Source of the DNA: JAKALD01 sp963817785
Lineage (GTDB): Bacteria; Pseudomonadota; Gammaproteobacteria; Burkholderiales; SG8-39
DNA: 64,000 bases
Assembly: GCA_963817785.1 (NCBI GenBank)
Contig: CAWFPL010000001.1
Span: 1 to 64,000 of the forward strand
Direction of reading: 5' to 3'
Part shown: piece by piece, positions 34,185 to 49,796 of the stretch
Layout: every line of letters starts with the position of its first letter
Position numbering within the stretch: the first letter of the stretch is position 1
Translations under genes and position numbers: made by a program
The notes under the pieces: model-generated
Seen by the model: the letters and a program-made list of their open reading frames with translations, nothing else
The model's database searches: none
What the model was told of the DNA's origin: nothing

Positions 34185-36512
34185 TCACGGCGGATTGAGC
34201 GGTTGCGCTTCGGGCTGGGCTGCGCCCGCGGACCCGGCCGGTGCTCCCGCCGTGTCTTGCTGGTCAGCCTTGGGCGCGTATTCCTGGTAGAAATATTCGG
34301 GCACGGTCTGGCTGTCGTTCGGGTCGGCCGGGTCGGCCGGAACGTTCTCGACCACGATGCCGACGGGGACTTGGAGCGGCATCTCGGGGACCTTCTGAAG
34401 TGCCTGGGCCATGTAGCCCATCCAGATCGGCAACGCGACTTGCGCCCCGGTCTCGTTGCGTCCGAGCGACTTGGGCTGGTCGAAACCCACCCAGGCGATG
34501 CCCACGTCCGTCGGCTGAAAACCGCAGAACCAGGCATCGACGAAGTCGTTGGTCGTGCCGGTCTTGCCGGCGATGTCGAATCGACCCAGGCGCGACGCGC
34601 GTGCAGCGGTGCCATAGCGCGTCACATCCTGCAGCATGCTGTCGATGCTGAAGGCGTTGCGCGGGTCGATGACGCGCAGGCTCGGGTCGCCTGCCTGCTG
34701 CGGATCAGCGCCGGCGATCTGGTTGCCGTGGTCATCCACGATCTTCTGGATGTAATACGGCTCGATCAGGTAGCCGCCGTTGGCGAACACCGCGTAGGCG
34801 CGCGCCATCTGCCAGGGGGTTGCCGCCCCGGCGCCGAGCGCCAGCGTCAAGTAGGGCGGATTCTTGTCCGCATCGAACCCGAAGCGCTTGATATAGTCCT
34901 GCGCGTACGCTGGGCCGATCGCCTGCAGCAGTCGAATCGAGACCATGTTCTTCGATTTTGCGAGCGCGGTCCGCAGCCGCATCGGACCCTCGTACTTGCC
35001 GTCGTAGTTCCTCGGCTCCCAGGGCTGGCTGCCGGTGATCTCGGCGTCAACTACCAGCGGCTCGTCCGGGAAGACGGATGCCGGGGTGTAGCCCTTTTCC
35101 AGCGCCGCCGAGTAGATGAACGGCTTGAACGACGAGCCGGGCTGGCGCCAAGCCTGGGTGACGTGGTTGAACTTGTTGCGATTGAAGTCGAAGCCGCCGA
35201 CCAGGGCGCGTACCGCGCCGGTGGCGGGGTCGATCGCGATGAATGCTGCCTCCGCCTCCGGCATCTGCGCGATCTGCCAGTTCCCCCGCGCGTCCCGCTG
35301 TACGCGAATGATGGCGCCGCGGCGAACCCGCTTTCGGGGCGCGGCCTTCGCGCTCAAGGCGCTCGCGGCAAACTTGAGCCCCTCACGGGTGATGCTGACG
35401 GTGTCCCCATTCTTGAGCACCGCCTTGACCTCCAGCTGGCTCGCCGCCGCCACCACTGCGACCAGCAGCTCGTCGTCATCCGAATAGTCAGCCAGCGCCT
35501 CCTGGTAATCGTCGTCGCTGGCGTGTTCAGGGAGCTGTGCGAAACCCTCGGGGCCGCGGTAGCCCCGGCTGCGATCGTACTCGATCAACCCCTTGCGCAG
35601 CGCTTGGTAGGCGGCCTCCTGGTCTGCGCTGCGGATCGTGGTGTAGACGCGGAAGCCCCGCGTGTAGGCGTCATGGGGATAACGCTCGTAGACCGCCTGC
35701 CGGACCATTTCGGCCACGTAATCGGCGTGCACCGCATACCCGCTGGCAGAGTGCTGCACCTTGAGAGGAGCTTTGGCGGCCTGCGCGTACTGCTGCTCGC
35801 TGATATAGCCGAGGTCTTTCATGCGGCGCAAGACGTAAGCCTGCCGCTGCTTGGCGCGTTGCGGATTGACGATCGGGTTGTAGGCCGACGGCGCCTTGGG
35901 CAGTCCCGCGAGCACCGCGGCCTCGGCCAGCGTCAGCTGATCGAGCGATTTGCCGAAATAGGTCTGGGCGGCCGCAGCGAATCCGTACGCGCGCTCACCC
36001 AGGTAGATCTGGTTGATATACAGCTCGAGAATCTGGTCCTTGGTCAGGCTGTGCTCGATCTTGAACGCGAGCAGCGCTTCGTAGAGCTTGCGGGTGAATG
36101 TTTTTTCCGAGGACAAGAAAAAGTTGCGCGCTACTTGCATGGTGATAGTGCTGGCGCCTTGCCTGCGACCACCTGACACCAGATTGGTGTAAGCCGCGCG
36201 CAGCACGCCCTGATAGTCGATGCCGGAGTGTTGATAGAAACGCTCGTCCTCGGCGGCGATGATCGCGTTCTTGAGCGTCTGCGGGACCTTGTCGATCGCA
36301 ATCACCGAACGGCGCTCCTCGCCGAATTCGCCGATCAGAGTCCCGCCGGCGGTGTACACCCGCAGCGGTACCTTGGGCTGGTAATCGGTCAGTGCATGTA
36401 GCGAGGGCAGGTTGGGGTAGGCGATCGCGATCACCAGGCCGGCGATGCACGCGCCGACCGCCGCAAGCCCTGCTAGCAGGGCTTGCGGGAAAGCCAAAAA
36501 ACGAAGGCGCAT
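34185..36512 (-). CDS. mrcA: Penicillin-binding protein 1A
   Basis: A 775-residue bifunctional peptidoglycan synthase with one N-terminal membrane helix. The transglycosylase domain shows IAAEDERFYQHSGIDYQGV (catalytic Glu near residue 90) and GASTITMQVARNFFLS. The transpeptidase domain has the SxxK serine in QPGSSFKPFIYSAAL, the SKN motif in ALAKSKNMVS and KTGTTNDFVDAWF. An OB-like insert lies near 320-400. The ATG was chosen over an in-frame TTG one codon before. It is divergent from pilM, as in most gamma- and betaproteobacteria. Confidence 0.96.
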   Translation of the reverse strand: MRLRFLAFPQALLAGLAAVGACIAGLVIAIAYPNLPSLHALTDYQPKVPLRVYTAGGTLIGEFGEERRSVIAIDKVPQTLKNAIIAAEDERFYQHSGIDYQGVLRAAYTNLVSGGRRQGASTITMQVARNFFLSSEKTFTRKLYEALLAFKIEHSLTKDQILELYINQIYLGERAYGFAAAAQTYFGKSLDQLTLAEAAVLAGLPKAPSAYNPIVNPQRAKQRQAYVLRRMKDLGYISEQQYAQAAKAPLKVQHSASGYAVHADYVAEMVRQAVYERYPHDAYTRGFRVYTTIRSADQEAAYQALRKGLIEYDRSRGYRGPEGFAQLPEHASDDDYQEALADYSDDDELLVAVVAAASQLEVKAVLKNGDTVSITREGLKFAASALSAKAAPRKRVRRGAIIRVQRDARGNWQIAQMPEAEAAFIAIDPATGAVRALVGGFDFNRNKFNHVTQAWRQPGSSFKPFIYSAALEKGYTPASVFPDEPLVVDAEITGSQPWEPRNYDGKYEGPMRLRTALAKSKNMVSIRLLQAIGPAYAQDYIKRFGFDADKNPPYLTLALGAGAATPWQMARAYAVFANGGYLIEPYYIQKIVDDHGNQIAGADPQQAGDPSLRVIDPRNAFSIDSMLQDVTRYGTAARASRLGRFDIAGKTGTTNDFVDAWFCGFQPTDVGIAWVGFDQPKSLGRNETGAQVALPIWMGYMAQALQKVPEMPLQVPVGIVVENVPADPADPNDSQTVPEYFYQEYAPKADQQDTAGAPAGSAGAAQPEAQPLNPP

Positions 36513-36565
36513 CAAGGGACTTAGGCGAGTCTTGGGGGTGCTGCGGCCGGCAAAAAGGCCCGTCC

Positions 36566-36571
36566 ATTATA
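36566..36571 (-). promoter_or_regulatory. -10 box of the mrcA promoter
   Basis: A perfect TATAAT on the minus strand about 54 bases before the mrcA start. The matching -35 is weak. A T-rich stretch follows in the leader. Confidence 0.45.
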
Positions 36572-36681
36572 GGGGTCCTCCAGCGTGAAAAATTTGCTAG
36601 ACACTGGGAGGAGTTGTTGTTAGCATTTAACGCGGTTTCTACGTATCGCGCCTAACATGCCGATACAAAAGGGAAAAGGGG

Positions 36682-37758
36682 ATGAACCTAGACATCTTCA
36701 AGCCGAAAGCGCCGCCGCTTTTCGGCCTGGACATTAGCTCGTCGTCGGTGAAGATGCTGGAAATCGTCGACGCTGGCAAGGATGCCTACCGCGTTGAGCG
36801 TTACACGATTGAACCGCTGCCGCGGGAGGCAGTGGTCGACGGCAACATCAACAACCTCGAGGCGGTGGCCGAAGCAGTCAAGCGCGGCCACAAGCGGCTC
36901 GCCACGCGCACCAAACACGTCGCCATGGCGGTGCCTTCGGGCGCCGTCATTACCAAGAAGATCATCGTTCCGGCAGGCCTGCGCGAGGAGGAGCTCGAAG
37001 TCCAAGTCGAGAGCGAGGCGAACCAGTACATTCCATTCGCCCTCGACGAGGTGAACCTGGACTTCCAGCTTGTCGGCCCGGCACCCGCCAGCCCGGAAGA
37101 GCAGGAAGTGCTGATTGCCGCCACGCGCAAGGAAAAGGTCGAGGACCGGGTCGCCGTGGCGGAGTCCGCGGGCCTGAAGGCGATTGTCATGGACGTCGAA
37201 TCCTATGCCCAGCAGGCGGCGCTCGGCTTGGTCGTGCGACAGCTGCCGCAAGGCGGCAGGGACCAGAACATTGCGGTGGTCGATGTCGGCGCGAACGTGA
37301 TGAACGTCAGCGTGCTGCGCAACGAGCAGTCCGTATATACCCGCGAACAGGCCTTCGGCGGTAACCAGCTGACCCAGGACATCGTGAGCCGCTACGGCAT
37401 GAGCGTCGAGGAGGCGGAAAGCGCCAAGCGCACCGGAGGGCTGCCGGACGACTTCGAGATGGAGGTGCTGCGCCCGTTCATGGAGAACCTGTCCATGGAG
37501 ATCCAGCGCGCGCTGCAGTTTTTCTTCACCTCGACCCAGTTCAGCAGCATCGACCACATCTTGCTGGCAGGCGGCTCTGCGGTGATCCCGGGCCTGGACG
37601 AGGTGGTCAATACCCGTACCCAGGTGGCGACCTTGGTCGCCAATCCGTTCGCCGCGATGCAGACCTCGCCCCGCATCCAATTGAAGCGCCTGATCGTCGA
37701 CGCACCGTCGCTGATCGTGGCATGCGGTCTCGCAATGCGGAGGTTCGACCCGCAATGA
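36682..37758 (+). CDS. pilM: Type IV pilus assembly protein PilM
   Basis: A 358-residue cytoplasmic actin-like (FtsA-like) protein that binds the PilN N-terminus and links pilus motors to the inner-membrane complex. ASKHA fold motifs are FGLDISSSSVKMLEI (phosphate 1), VVDVGANVMNVSVL (phosphate 2) and ILLAGGSAVIPGLDEVV (adenosine). ATG follows AAAAGGGG. First gene of the pilMNOPQ operon; its stop overlaps pilN. Confidence 0.96.
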   Translation: MNLDIFKPKAPPLFGLDISSSSVKMLEIVDAGKDAYRVERYTIEPLPREAVVDGNINNLEAVAEAVKRGHKRLATRTKHVAMAVPSGAVITKKIIVPAGLREEELEVQVESEANQYIPFALDEVNLDFQLVGPAPASPEEQEVLIAATRKEKVEDRVAVAESAGLKAIVMDVESYAQQAALGLVVRQLPQGGRDQNIAVVDVGANVMNVSVLRNEQSVYTREQAFGGNQLTQDIVSRYGMSVEEAESAKRTGGLPDDFEMEVLRPFMENLSMEIQRALQFFFTSTQFSSIDHILLAGGSAVIPGLDEVVNTRTQVATLVANPFAAMQTSPRIQLKRLIVDAPSLIVACGLAMRRFDPQ

Positions 37759-38366
37759 CGATCCGTATCAATCTGCTGCCGCACCGGGAGGAGCGCAGGA
37801 AGCGCGCGCGCACGCACTTCATCGCGCTTACGGGGCTGACCGCCGTCCTTGGACTGGTGATCGTCGGTGCCGTGCACGTGTTCTTCGCCAACCGCATCGC
37901 CATCCAGGACGATCGCAACGCGTTCCTCAAGACCCAGATCGCCCAGCTCGACAAACAGATCAACGAGATCAAGAAGCTCAGGGATGAAATCCAGGCGCTG
38001 CTCGCCCGCAAACAGGTGATCGAGACGCTACAGGCCGACCGCGCGCAGACGGTGCACCTGATGAGCCAGTTGGTCCACGTAGTGCCTGAGGGCGTGTACC
38101 TGAAATCGATGAAGCAGAAGGGCCTGAACGTCGCGCTCTCCGGCTACGCGCTGTCGAACGCCCGGGTGTCGACACTTATGCGCGACATCGAGGTCTCGCC
38201 CTGGCTGGAAAAGCCGCAGCTGATCGAAATTCGAGCGGTGACCGTGGCCAAGCGGCGACTGTCGGAATTCGACATGAACTTGTCGCTGAAGCGCCCTCAG
38301 ACCGGGGAAGAGCACAAGGCAGGTGGCGCGGCGCCCGCCAAGGGCGCACCCGCTAAAAAGGGGTGA
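37755..38366 (+). CDS. pilN: Type IV pilus assembly protein PilN
   Basis: A 203-residue bitopic inner-membrane protein. The N-terminal INLLPHREERRKR is the conserved PilM-binding peptide; one membrane helix follows (about residues 22-45), then a coiled-coil and a ferredoxin-like periplasmic domain that pairs with PilO. The tail is lysine/alanine-rich. The ATG overlapping the pilM stop was chosen because the PilM-binding peptide starts directly after it. Confidence 0.95.
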   Translation: MTIRINLLPHREERRKRARTHFIALTGLTAVLGLVIVGAVHVFFANRIAIQDDRNAFLKTQIAQLDKQINEIKKLRDEIQALLARKQVIETLQADRAQTVHLMSQLVHVVPEGVYLKSMKQKGLNVALSGYALSNARVSTLMRDIEVSPWLEKPQLIEIRAVTVAKRRLSEFDMNLSLKRPQTGEEHKAGGAAPAKGAPAKKG

Positions 38367-38369
38367 GCC

Positions 38370-39020
38370 ATGGCGATCGACCTGAACAGGTATCTCGAGG
38401 ATTTCCGCAACCTCAATCCGCGCGACCCCGGAACTTGGCCGCTCGTTCCGCAGATCGCCGCGCTGCTCGCGGTCCTGATTGTGATTCCGATCGGCGGCTA
38501 TTTCCTCGACTGGCAGGGTCAGCTCGACACGCTAAATCGCGGCCGGCAGGAAGAGGGCAAGCTCAAGCAGGACTACGTCAGCAAGAAGGGACAGGCGATT
38601 AACCTCGACCTGTACAAGCAACAACTGCGCGAGATCGACACCCAGTTCGGCGCGCTGCTCAAGCAGCTACCGAACAAATCGCAGATGGACGCGCTGCTGG
38701 TGGACATCAACCAGGCGGGCCTCGGGCGGGGTCTTCAGTTCGATCTGTTCAAGCCGGCGCCGCACGAGATCGAGAGGGAGTTCTATGCCGAACTGCCAAT
38801 CGAAATCCGCGTGACCGGGGCCTACAACGACATGGGCGCATTCGCTAGCGACGTCGGCCAGCTGTCGCGCATCGTGACGCTCAACGACGTCTCGGTGCAG
38901 GCCACCAGGGACGGCAACCTCGTGATGGAGGCGACCGCGCGCACCTTCCGCTACCTCGACGAACAAGAGATCGCCGCTCAGCGCAAGGCCGCGCACGGCA
39001 AGAAACCGGGGGCCAGGTGA
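38370..39020 (+). CDS. pilO: Type IV pilus assembly protein PilO
   Basis: A 216-residue inner-membrane partner of PilN. It has a short cytoplasmic start (DLNRYLEDFRNLNPRDPGTW), one membrane helix near residues 28-46, a coiled-coil (about 50-105) and a periplasmic ferredoxin-like domain with the segment FYAELPIEIRVTGAYNDMG. It forms the PilN-PilO heterodimer of the alignment complex. Its stop overlaps the pilP start. Confidence 0.95.
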   Translation: MAIDLNRYLEDFRNLNPRDPGTWPLVPQIAALLAVLIVIPIGGYFLDWQGQLDTLNRGRQEEGKLKQDYVSKKGQAINLDLYKQQLREIDTQFGALLKQLPNKSQMDALLVDINQAGLGRGLQFDLFKPAPHEIEREFYAELPIEIRVTGAYNDMGAFASDVGQLSRIVTLNDVSVQATRDGNLVMEATARTFRYLDEQEIAAQRKAAHGKKPGAR

Positions 39021-39544
39021 TGAGGAAGTTCCTGGCACTGGCGTGCGTTGCGTTCCTGACCGCCTGCAGCGGCGATCAGTTTGGCGATCTCAAACAGGAG
39101 CTCGCGCGGCTTACCCAAAACCTGCGCGGGCGCGTCCCGCCCCTGCCGCAGGTAAAGCCATACGAGCCGGTTCCGTACAAGGGTGCGGCGAACATCGACC
39201 CCTTCAACCCGGAGCGAATCAATATCGCGCAGGCCGCCACCGCCAAGGGCGGAGGCGGCGGGCACCGGCCGGACTTCAACCGTCCGCGCGAGCCGCTCGA
39301 GGCCTTTCCGCTTGATTCCATCCAGATGGTCGGAACCATCACGCAGGGCAAGGAAAGCTTCGGGTTGGTGAAGGCGGGGCCGAACCTGTACCGCGTCAAG
39401 AAGGGCAACTACATGGGCCAGAACTTCGGTGTCATCACCGCGATCAGCGAAGACGAGATCACGCTCAAGGAGCTGATCCAGGACAGTAACGGCGAGTGGG
39501 TCGAGCGCACCAGCGCGCTGCACCTGCAGGAGGCGAAGAAATGA
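39020..39544 (+). CDS. pilP: Type IV pilus lipoprotein PilP
   Basis: A 174-residue lipoprotein with lipobox LTAC near residue 14. A disordered proline-rich stretch follows, then the beta-sandwich HR domain starting about residue 90 (LDSIQMVGTITQGKESFGLV, YRVKKGNYMGQNFGVI) that binds the PilQ secretin. The ATG overlapping the pilO stop was taken; a GTG one codon earlier is also in frame. The stop overlaps pilQ. Confidence 0.94.
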   Translation: MRKFLALACVAFLTACSGDQFGDLKQELARLTQNLRGRVPPLPQVKPYEPVPYKGAANIDPFNPERINIAQAATAKGGGGGHRPDFNRPREPLEAFPLDSIQMVGTITQGKESFGLVKAGPNLYRVKKGNYMGQNFGVITAISEDEITLKELIQDSNGEWVERTSALHLQEAKK

Positions 39545-41664
39545 GTACGCTCAGCATGATGCGCACCTCTTTCCAGGTGTTGGCGCTGTGGCTCGCGGGG
39601 CTCGGCCTTGCGCTCGCGCAGGCGAACAGTATCGATGCGTTCAACGTGACGCAGCAGGGGGGCAAGATCGTGGTCAGCGTCACCACGCGCGATCCGCTGA
39701 AGAGCGTGCCGCCGAACTTCAGCGTAACCAACCCGGCACGCATCGCGGTCGATTTCCCGGGCACGGTCAACGCGATCGGGCGCACCAGCCAGGACATCGG
39801 CCAGGGGGATCTGGCCAGCATGAACCTCGTGCAGGGCGCGGGGCGCACGCGGCTGGTCCTCAATCTGAACCGCCCCGTGGCGCACGAGATGAGCCTGGAC
39901 GGTAAAAACCTGATCATCACGCTGTCGCCACCGGCGGTCGCTTCGGCGAGCTCGAGCGCGGGGGTCGCACACTTCGCGGAAGGCCGCGCCGACACGACGC
40001 ACTCGATCCGCGGCGTCGACTTCCGCCGCGGCAGCTCGGGCGAGGGACGGGTGGTCGTCGATCTGTCCGACCCGAACACCGGGATCGATATTCGACAGCA
40101 GGCTCAGAGCATTATCGTCGAATTCCTAAAGACTTCGGTGCCCGATGCCCTGCGGCGCCGGCTCGACGTGACCGATTTCGCCACGCCGGTGCAGACTGTA
40201 AACACGTTCCAGGAGGGTGAGAACGTGCGCATGGTGATCACTCCCAGGGGCCAATGGGAGCAGACCGCCTATCAGACCGAGAACGAGTTCGTGGTCGAGG
40301 TGAAACCGGTCGCCAAGGAGGCGACGGCGGTCGGTGTGCTGCAGTCCGGCAAGTACACCGGCGAGAAGCTCTCGCTCAACTTCCAGAACGTCGAAGTGCG
40401 GGCGGTGCTCAACGTGATCGCCGACTTTACCAACCTCAATATCATCACCAGCGACACCGTGACCGGCAACATCACGCTGCGGCTCAAGGACGTCCCCTGG
40501 GACCAGGCGCTCGCAATCATCCTCGAAACGCGCGGTCTCGACATGCGTCGCAACGGCAACGTAATCTGGATCGCGCCGCGCGACGAGATCGCAACACGCG
40601 AAAAGCTCGCCCTCGAGGCGCAGCAGCAGATCAACGATCTCGAGCCGACACATACCGAGGCGTTCCAGTTGAACTACCAGAAGGCCGCGGACGTGCAGAA
40701 GCTGCTGACCGACCCGCAGCAGAGGATTCTGTCCAAGCGCGGCAGCGCAGTCGTCGACGCGCGCACCAACACGTTGTTCGTGCAGGACACGCCGAGCCGG
40801 CTGGGCGAGGTGCGCAAGCTGATCGCCAAAATCGACATCCCGGTGCGGCAGGTGATGATCGAGGCACGGATCGTCGAGGCAAACGATACGTTCAGCAAGA
40901 ACCTCGGTGCAAGACTCGGGTACAACGAAACGGCCGCCGGCACGCATCCCTTCCTAGGCCATGGAGCAGGCGTCACATTTGGCGGTAGCCTGGACAACAC
41001 TGGCGTAGTCACCGGTCAGACGGGGGGGACGACGACGACTTCGAGCACGGGATTTGCGGCGAGCATGCTGAACGCGAACCTGCCGGCCGCCGGCCTGAAT
41101 TCTTTCAATGCGGGGCAGTTCTCGTTCATCTTGTTCAACAGCGCGATGACGCGGTTCCTCAACCTCGAGCTCAGTGCGCTCGAGGCAGACGGCAAGGGCA
41201 AGATCATCTCCAGCCCGCGCGTGCTGACCGCCGATCAGGTCGAGGCGGTGATCGAGCAAGGCACCGAGATTCCGTACCAGCAGGCGACCTCCTCGGGCGC
41301 GACCGCCATCGCCTTCCAGAAGGCAAACCTGGCGCTCAAGGTCAAGCCCCAGATCACGCCTGACGGCAACGTCATCATGACGCTCGACGTGAACAAGGAC
41401 GCGCCGGGCACCATCACCCCGCAGGGCGTGCAGATCAACACCAAGCACGTCAAGACGGAGGTGCTGGTGGAAAACGGCGGCACCGTGGTGATCGGCGGAA
41501 TCTACGAGCAGACCAGTCAGACTGACATTACGAAGGTGCCGTTTTTCGGAGATCTGCCCTACGTCGGGTTCCTGTTCAAGAACAACACCACGAACACGAG
41601 CAAGACCGAGCTGCTGGTGTTCATCACGCCGAAGATCGTGAGCGATCGTCTGGGCCTGCGCTGA
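39541..41664 (+). CDS. pilQ: Type IV pilus secretin PilQ
   Basis: A 707-residue outer-membrane secretin through which the pilus fibre passes. Layout: signal peptide (to about residue 22), two AMIN domains (about 25-110 and 145-250) that bind peptidoglycan, an STN/N0 domain near 275-340 (LNFQNVEVRAVLNVIADFTN), an N1 domain, and the C-terminal secretin channel with VPFFGDLPYVGFLF near the end. A strong terminator follows, closing the pilMNOPQ operon. Confidence 0.96.
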   Translation: MSTLSMMRTSFQVLALWLAGLGLALAQANSIDAFNVTQQGGKIVVSVTTRDPLKSVPPNFSVTNPARIAVDFPGTVNAIGRTSQDIGQGDLASMNLVQGAGRTRLVLNLNRPVAHEMSLDGKNLIITLSPPAVASASSSAGVAHFAEGRADTTHSIRGVDFRRGSSGEGRVVVDLSDPNTGIDIRQQAQSIIVEFLKTSVPDALRRRLDVTDFATPVQTVNTFQEGENVRMVITPRGQWEQTAYQTENEFVVEVKPVAKEATAVGVLQSGKYTGEKLSLNFQNVEVRAVLNVIADFTNLNIITSDTVTGNITLRLKDVPWDQALAIILETRGLDMRRNGNVIWIAPRDEIATREKLALEAQQQINDLEPTHTEAFQLNYQKAADVQKLLTDPQQRILSKRGSAVVDARTNTLFVQDTPSRLGEVRKLIAKIDIPVRQVMIEARIVEANDTFSKNLGARLGYNETAAGTHPFLGHGAGVTFGGSLDNTGVVTGQTGGTTTTSSTGFAASMLNANLPAAGLNSFNAGQFSFILFNSAMTRFLNLELSALEADGKGKIISSPRVLTADQVEAVIEQGTEIPYQQATSSGATAIAFQKANLALKVKPQITPDGNVIMTLDVNKDAPGTITPQGVQINTKHVKTEVLVENGGTVVIGGIYEQTSQTDITKVPFFGDLPYVGFLFKNNTTNTSKTELLVFITPKIVSDRLGLR

Positions 41665-41694
41665 CTGCCTGTCGCCTACTCCTAAGTGGGTGCT

Positions 41695-41726
41695 GCGGCC
41701 GGGACCTCCCGGCCGCTTCTTTTTTT
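41695..41726 (+). terminator. Rho-independent terminator after pilQ
   Basis: A perfect 9-bp stem (GCGGCCGGG / CCCGGCCGC, loop ACCT) followed by TTCTTTTTTT. It separates the pil operon from aroKB. Confidence 0.9.
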
Positions 41727-41736
41727 GCGGCGCCGT

Positions 41737-41742
41737 TACAAT
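41737..41742 (+). promoter_or_regulatory. -10 box placing transcription start at the aroK GTG
   Basis: TACAAT lies six bases before the aroK GTG and only 10 bases behind the pilQ terminator. The transcript would start at or next to the start codon. No ribosome-binding site precedes the GTG, which supports a leaderless message. Confidence 0.4.
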
Positions 41743-41748
41743 AAGCGC

Positions 41749-42282
41749 GTGAAAGGTAGCGGCAATATTTTCCTGGTCGGCATGATGGGGGCTGGCAAGA
41801 CCACCATCGGCCGGCTGCTGGCGCGCCGCCTGAAGCGCCCGTTCTACGACTCGGACCATGAAGTCGAGCGGCGCTGCGGGGTGAAGATCCCGATGATTTT
41901 CGACATCGAGGGCGAGGCCGGTTTCCGCAGCCGCGAGGCCTGCGTGCTCGAGGAGCTGAGCGCGCTCGACGGTGTCGTGCTCGCGACCGGCGGCGGCGCG
42001 GTGCTGCGCGAGGACAACCGACGGCATCTCGGCGCGCGCGGCACGGTCGTATACCTGCACGCGCGCCCGGCCGACCTGTACCAGCGCGTGCGCCATGACA
42101 AGAACCGACCGCTGCTTGCCGCGGCCGATCGGCTGCGGCGCCTGGAAGAGCTCTATGCGTCGCGCGACCCGCTGTACCGGCAGGTCGCCGACTTGGTGAT
42201 CGACACCGGCAGACAAAGCGCACAGGCGTTGCTGCGCGAGCTGCTCACCCGCCTTGGCGACTCATGCAAACTCTCCGCGTAG
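41749..42282 (+). CDS. aroK: Shikimate kinase
   Basis: A 177-residue kinase that phosphorylates shikimate at the 3-hydroxyl in chorismate synthesis. The P-loop is GMMGAGKTTIG near residue 10-20, the shikimate-binding DSD in FYDSDHEVERR near 35, and GGGAVLRE near 82; the lid region is VRHDKNRPLL. The GTG start was chosen because the domain begins directly after it; the longer upstream frame runs through the pilQ terminator. The 3' end overlaps aroB by 19 bases. Confidence 0.95.
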   Translation: MKGSGNIFLVGMMGAGKTTIGRLLARRLKRPFYDSDHEVERRCGVKIPMIFDIEGEAGFRSREACVLEELSALDGVVLATGGGAVLREDNRRHLGARGTVVYLHARPADLYQRVRHDKNRPLLAAADRLRRLEELYASRDPLYRQVADLVIDTGRQSAQALLRELLTRLGDSCKLSA

Positions 42283-43370
42283 CGCTCGGCGAGCGCAGCT
42301 ACCCGATTCACGTCGGAGCCGGGCTGATCGGCCAGGCGTCGCTATACGCGCCACACCTGCGCGCCGGCAAGGTCGCGGTAGTGACCAACGAGGTGGTCGC
42401 GCCGCTCTACCTGGCCACGGTGCGCAGCGCGCTGGCTGCCGCCGGAGCGCGGAGCATCGAGATCGTGGTTCCAGACGGCGAGGCGGCCAAGAGCTGGGAG
42501 ACGCTCGACCGCGTGTTCGACGCTTTGCTCGCTGCGCGCTGCGGCCGTGACAGCGTGATCGTCGCGCTCGGCGGCGGCGTCGTGGGTGACTTGGCCGGTT
42601 TCGCGGCGGCGGTCTACCAGCGCGGCGTGCCATTCATCCAGGTACCGACCACGCTGCTCGCGCTGGTCGATTCTTCGGTCGGCGGCAAGACCGCGATCAA
42701 CCATGCGCGCGGCAAGAACATGATCGGCGCGTTCCATCAGCCGCTCGCCGTGATCGCCGATGTAGCGACGCTCGACTCGCTTCCTGAACGCGAGTTGCGT
42801 GCCGGTCTCGCCGAGGTCATCAAGCATGGTTTCGTCCTCGACGCGCGATTCGTGGCCTGGCTCGAAGCGAACATGGAGTTGCTGCTGGCGCGCGAGCGTG
42901 CCGCGCTGGTGCACGCGGTTCGACGCTCTTGCGAGCTGAAGGCCGACGTGGTCGCCGCCGACGAGCGCGAGACGGGGCTGCGCGCGGTGCTCAACTTCGG
43001 ACATACCTTTGGCCACGCCATCGAAACCGGACTGGGCTACGGTGCCTGGCTGCACGGCGAGGCGGTGGCGGCGGGCATGGCAATGGCCGCCGAGCTGTCG
43101 GCGCGCGCCGGGCTGCTTGCCGCCGCCGACGCGCGGCGCGTGAGCGCGCTCATCGCCCACGCCGGCCTGCCGGTGCGCGGACCTCAGCTCGTACCCGAGC
43201 GCTACCTCGAGCTGATGGCGGTCGACAAGAAGGCCGCCCGCGGCCGCACGCGTTTCGTGCTGCTGGAGGCGATCGGCCGTGCGACGCTGCGCGACGATCT
43301 GGACGATCGCGCGGTGCGCGAGACGATCCTCGCCTGCAGCCCGCAGGTTCCCGCTTCCGCAGCGCAATAG
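42264..43370 (+). CDS. aroB: 3-Dehydroquinate synthase
   Basis: A 368-residue NAD- and metal-dependent enzyme of the shikimate pathway that converts DAHP to 3-dehydroquinate. Visible signatures are the NAD-binding GGGVVGDLAGFAAA near residue 103, VPTTLLALVDSSVGGKTAIN near 128-147 and the metal-binding LNFGHTFGHAIE near 246. The ATG lies inside the aroK 3' end. A dgt gene, often found between aroB and gltB in betaproteobacteria, is not present; only a 129-bp gap with the gltB promoter follows. Confidence 0.96.
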   Translation: MQTLRVALGERSYPIHVGAGLIGQASLYAPHLRAGKVAVVTNEVVAPLYLATVRSALAAAGARSIEIVVPDGEAAKSWETLDRVFDALLAARCGRDSVIVALGGGVVGDLAGFAAAVYQRGVPFIQVPTTLLALVDSSVGGKTAINHARGKNMIGAFHQPLAVIADVATLDSLPERELRAGLAEVIKHGFVLDARFVAWLEANMELLLARERAALVHAVRRSCELKADVVAADERETGLRAVLNFGHTFGHAIETGLGYGAWLHGEAVAAGMAMAAELSARAGLLAAADARRVSALIAHAGLPVRGPQLVPERYLELMAVDKKAARGRTRFVLLEAIGRATLRDDLDDRAVRETILACSPQVPASAAQ

Positions 43371-43398
43371 GCCTGCCCGCGCCTCGAGTCCCAGTCCC

Positions 43399-43427
43399 TT
43401 GAATCAGAGGGAGCAACTGGGTATATT
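43399..43427 (+). promoter_or_regulatory. Sigma70-type promoter for gltBD
   Basis: TTGAAT, exactly 17 bases, then TATATT. Transcription would start about 65 bases before the gltB ATG. Confidence 0.65.
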
Positions 43428-43499
43428 CACCGGGTCGTCCGCCCTTTTTGTGCAGAGCGGCGAAACGACACCAGCTCTTTTGTTTTCAGAGAGTTAGCC

Positions 43500-48161
<4,662 letters not shown>

Positions 48162-48175
48162 GCGGGTCACCGGCC

Positions 48176-49633
<1,458 letters not shown>

Positions 49634-49750
49634 GCACCTGCGCCGCGATCCATCCCCTGCCGCTGCGACGAGAAGCGCGCCGCAGACGACGATGCGCGGC
49701 CTTGCGACGGCGATGATCGGGTAGCGTTTTCACTCGACGTTCACGAAAAA

Positions 49751-49785
49751 GCCACGGGCCGGCGGCCCGTGGCTTTTTCTTTTTG
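49751..49785. terminator. Bidirectional rho-independent terminator between gltD and the aminotransferase gene
   Basis: A perfect 10-bp stem (GCCACGGGCC / GGCCCGTGGC, loop GGC) with TTTTTCTTTTT on the plus side and AAAAA on the other, so it can work both ways. It ends only 11 bases before the next ATG, and the 117 bases between gltD and the stem hold no recognisable gene or promoter. The aminotransferase gene may therefore depend on a promoter hidden inside this short gap or on read-through. Confidence 0.85.
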
Positions 49786-49796
49786 AGGATTCCGAA

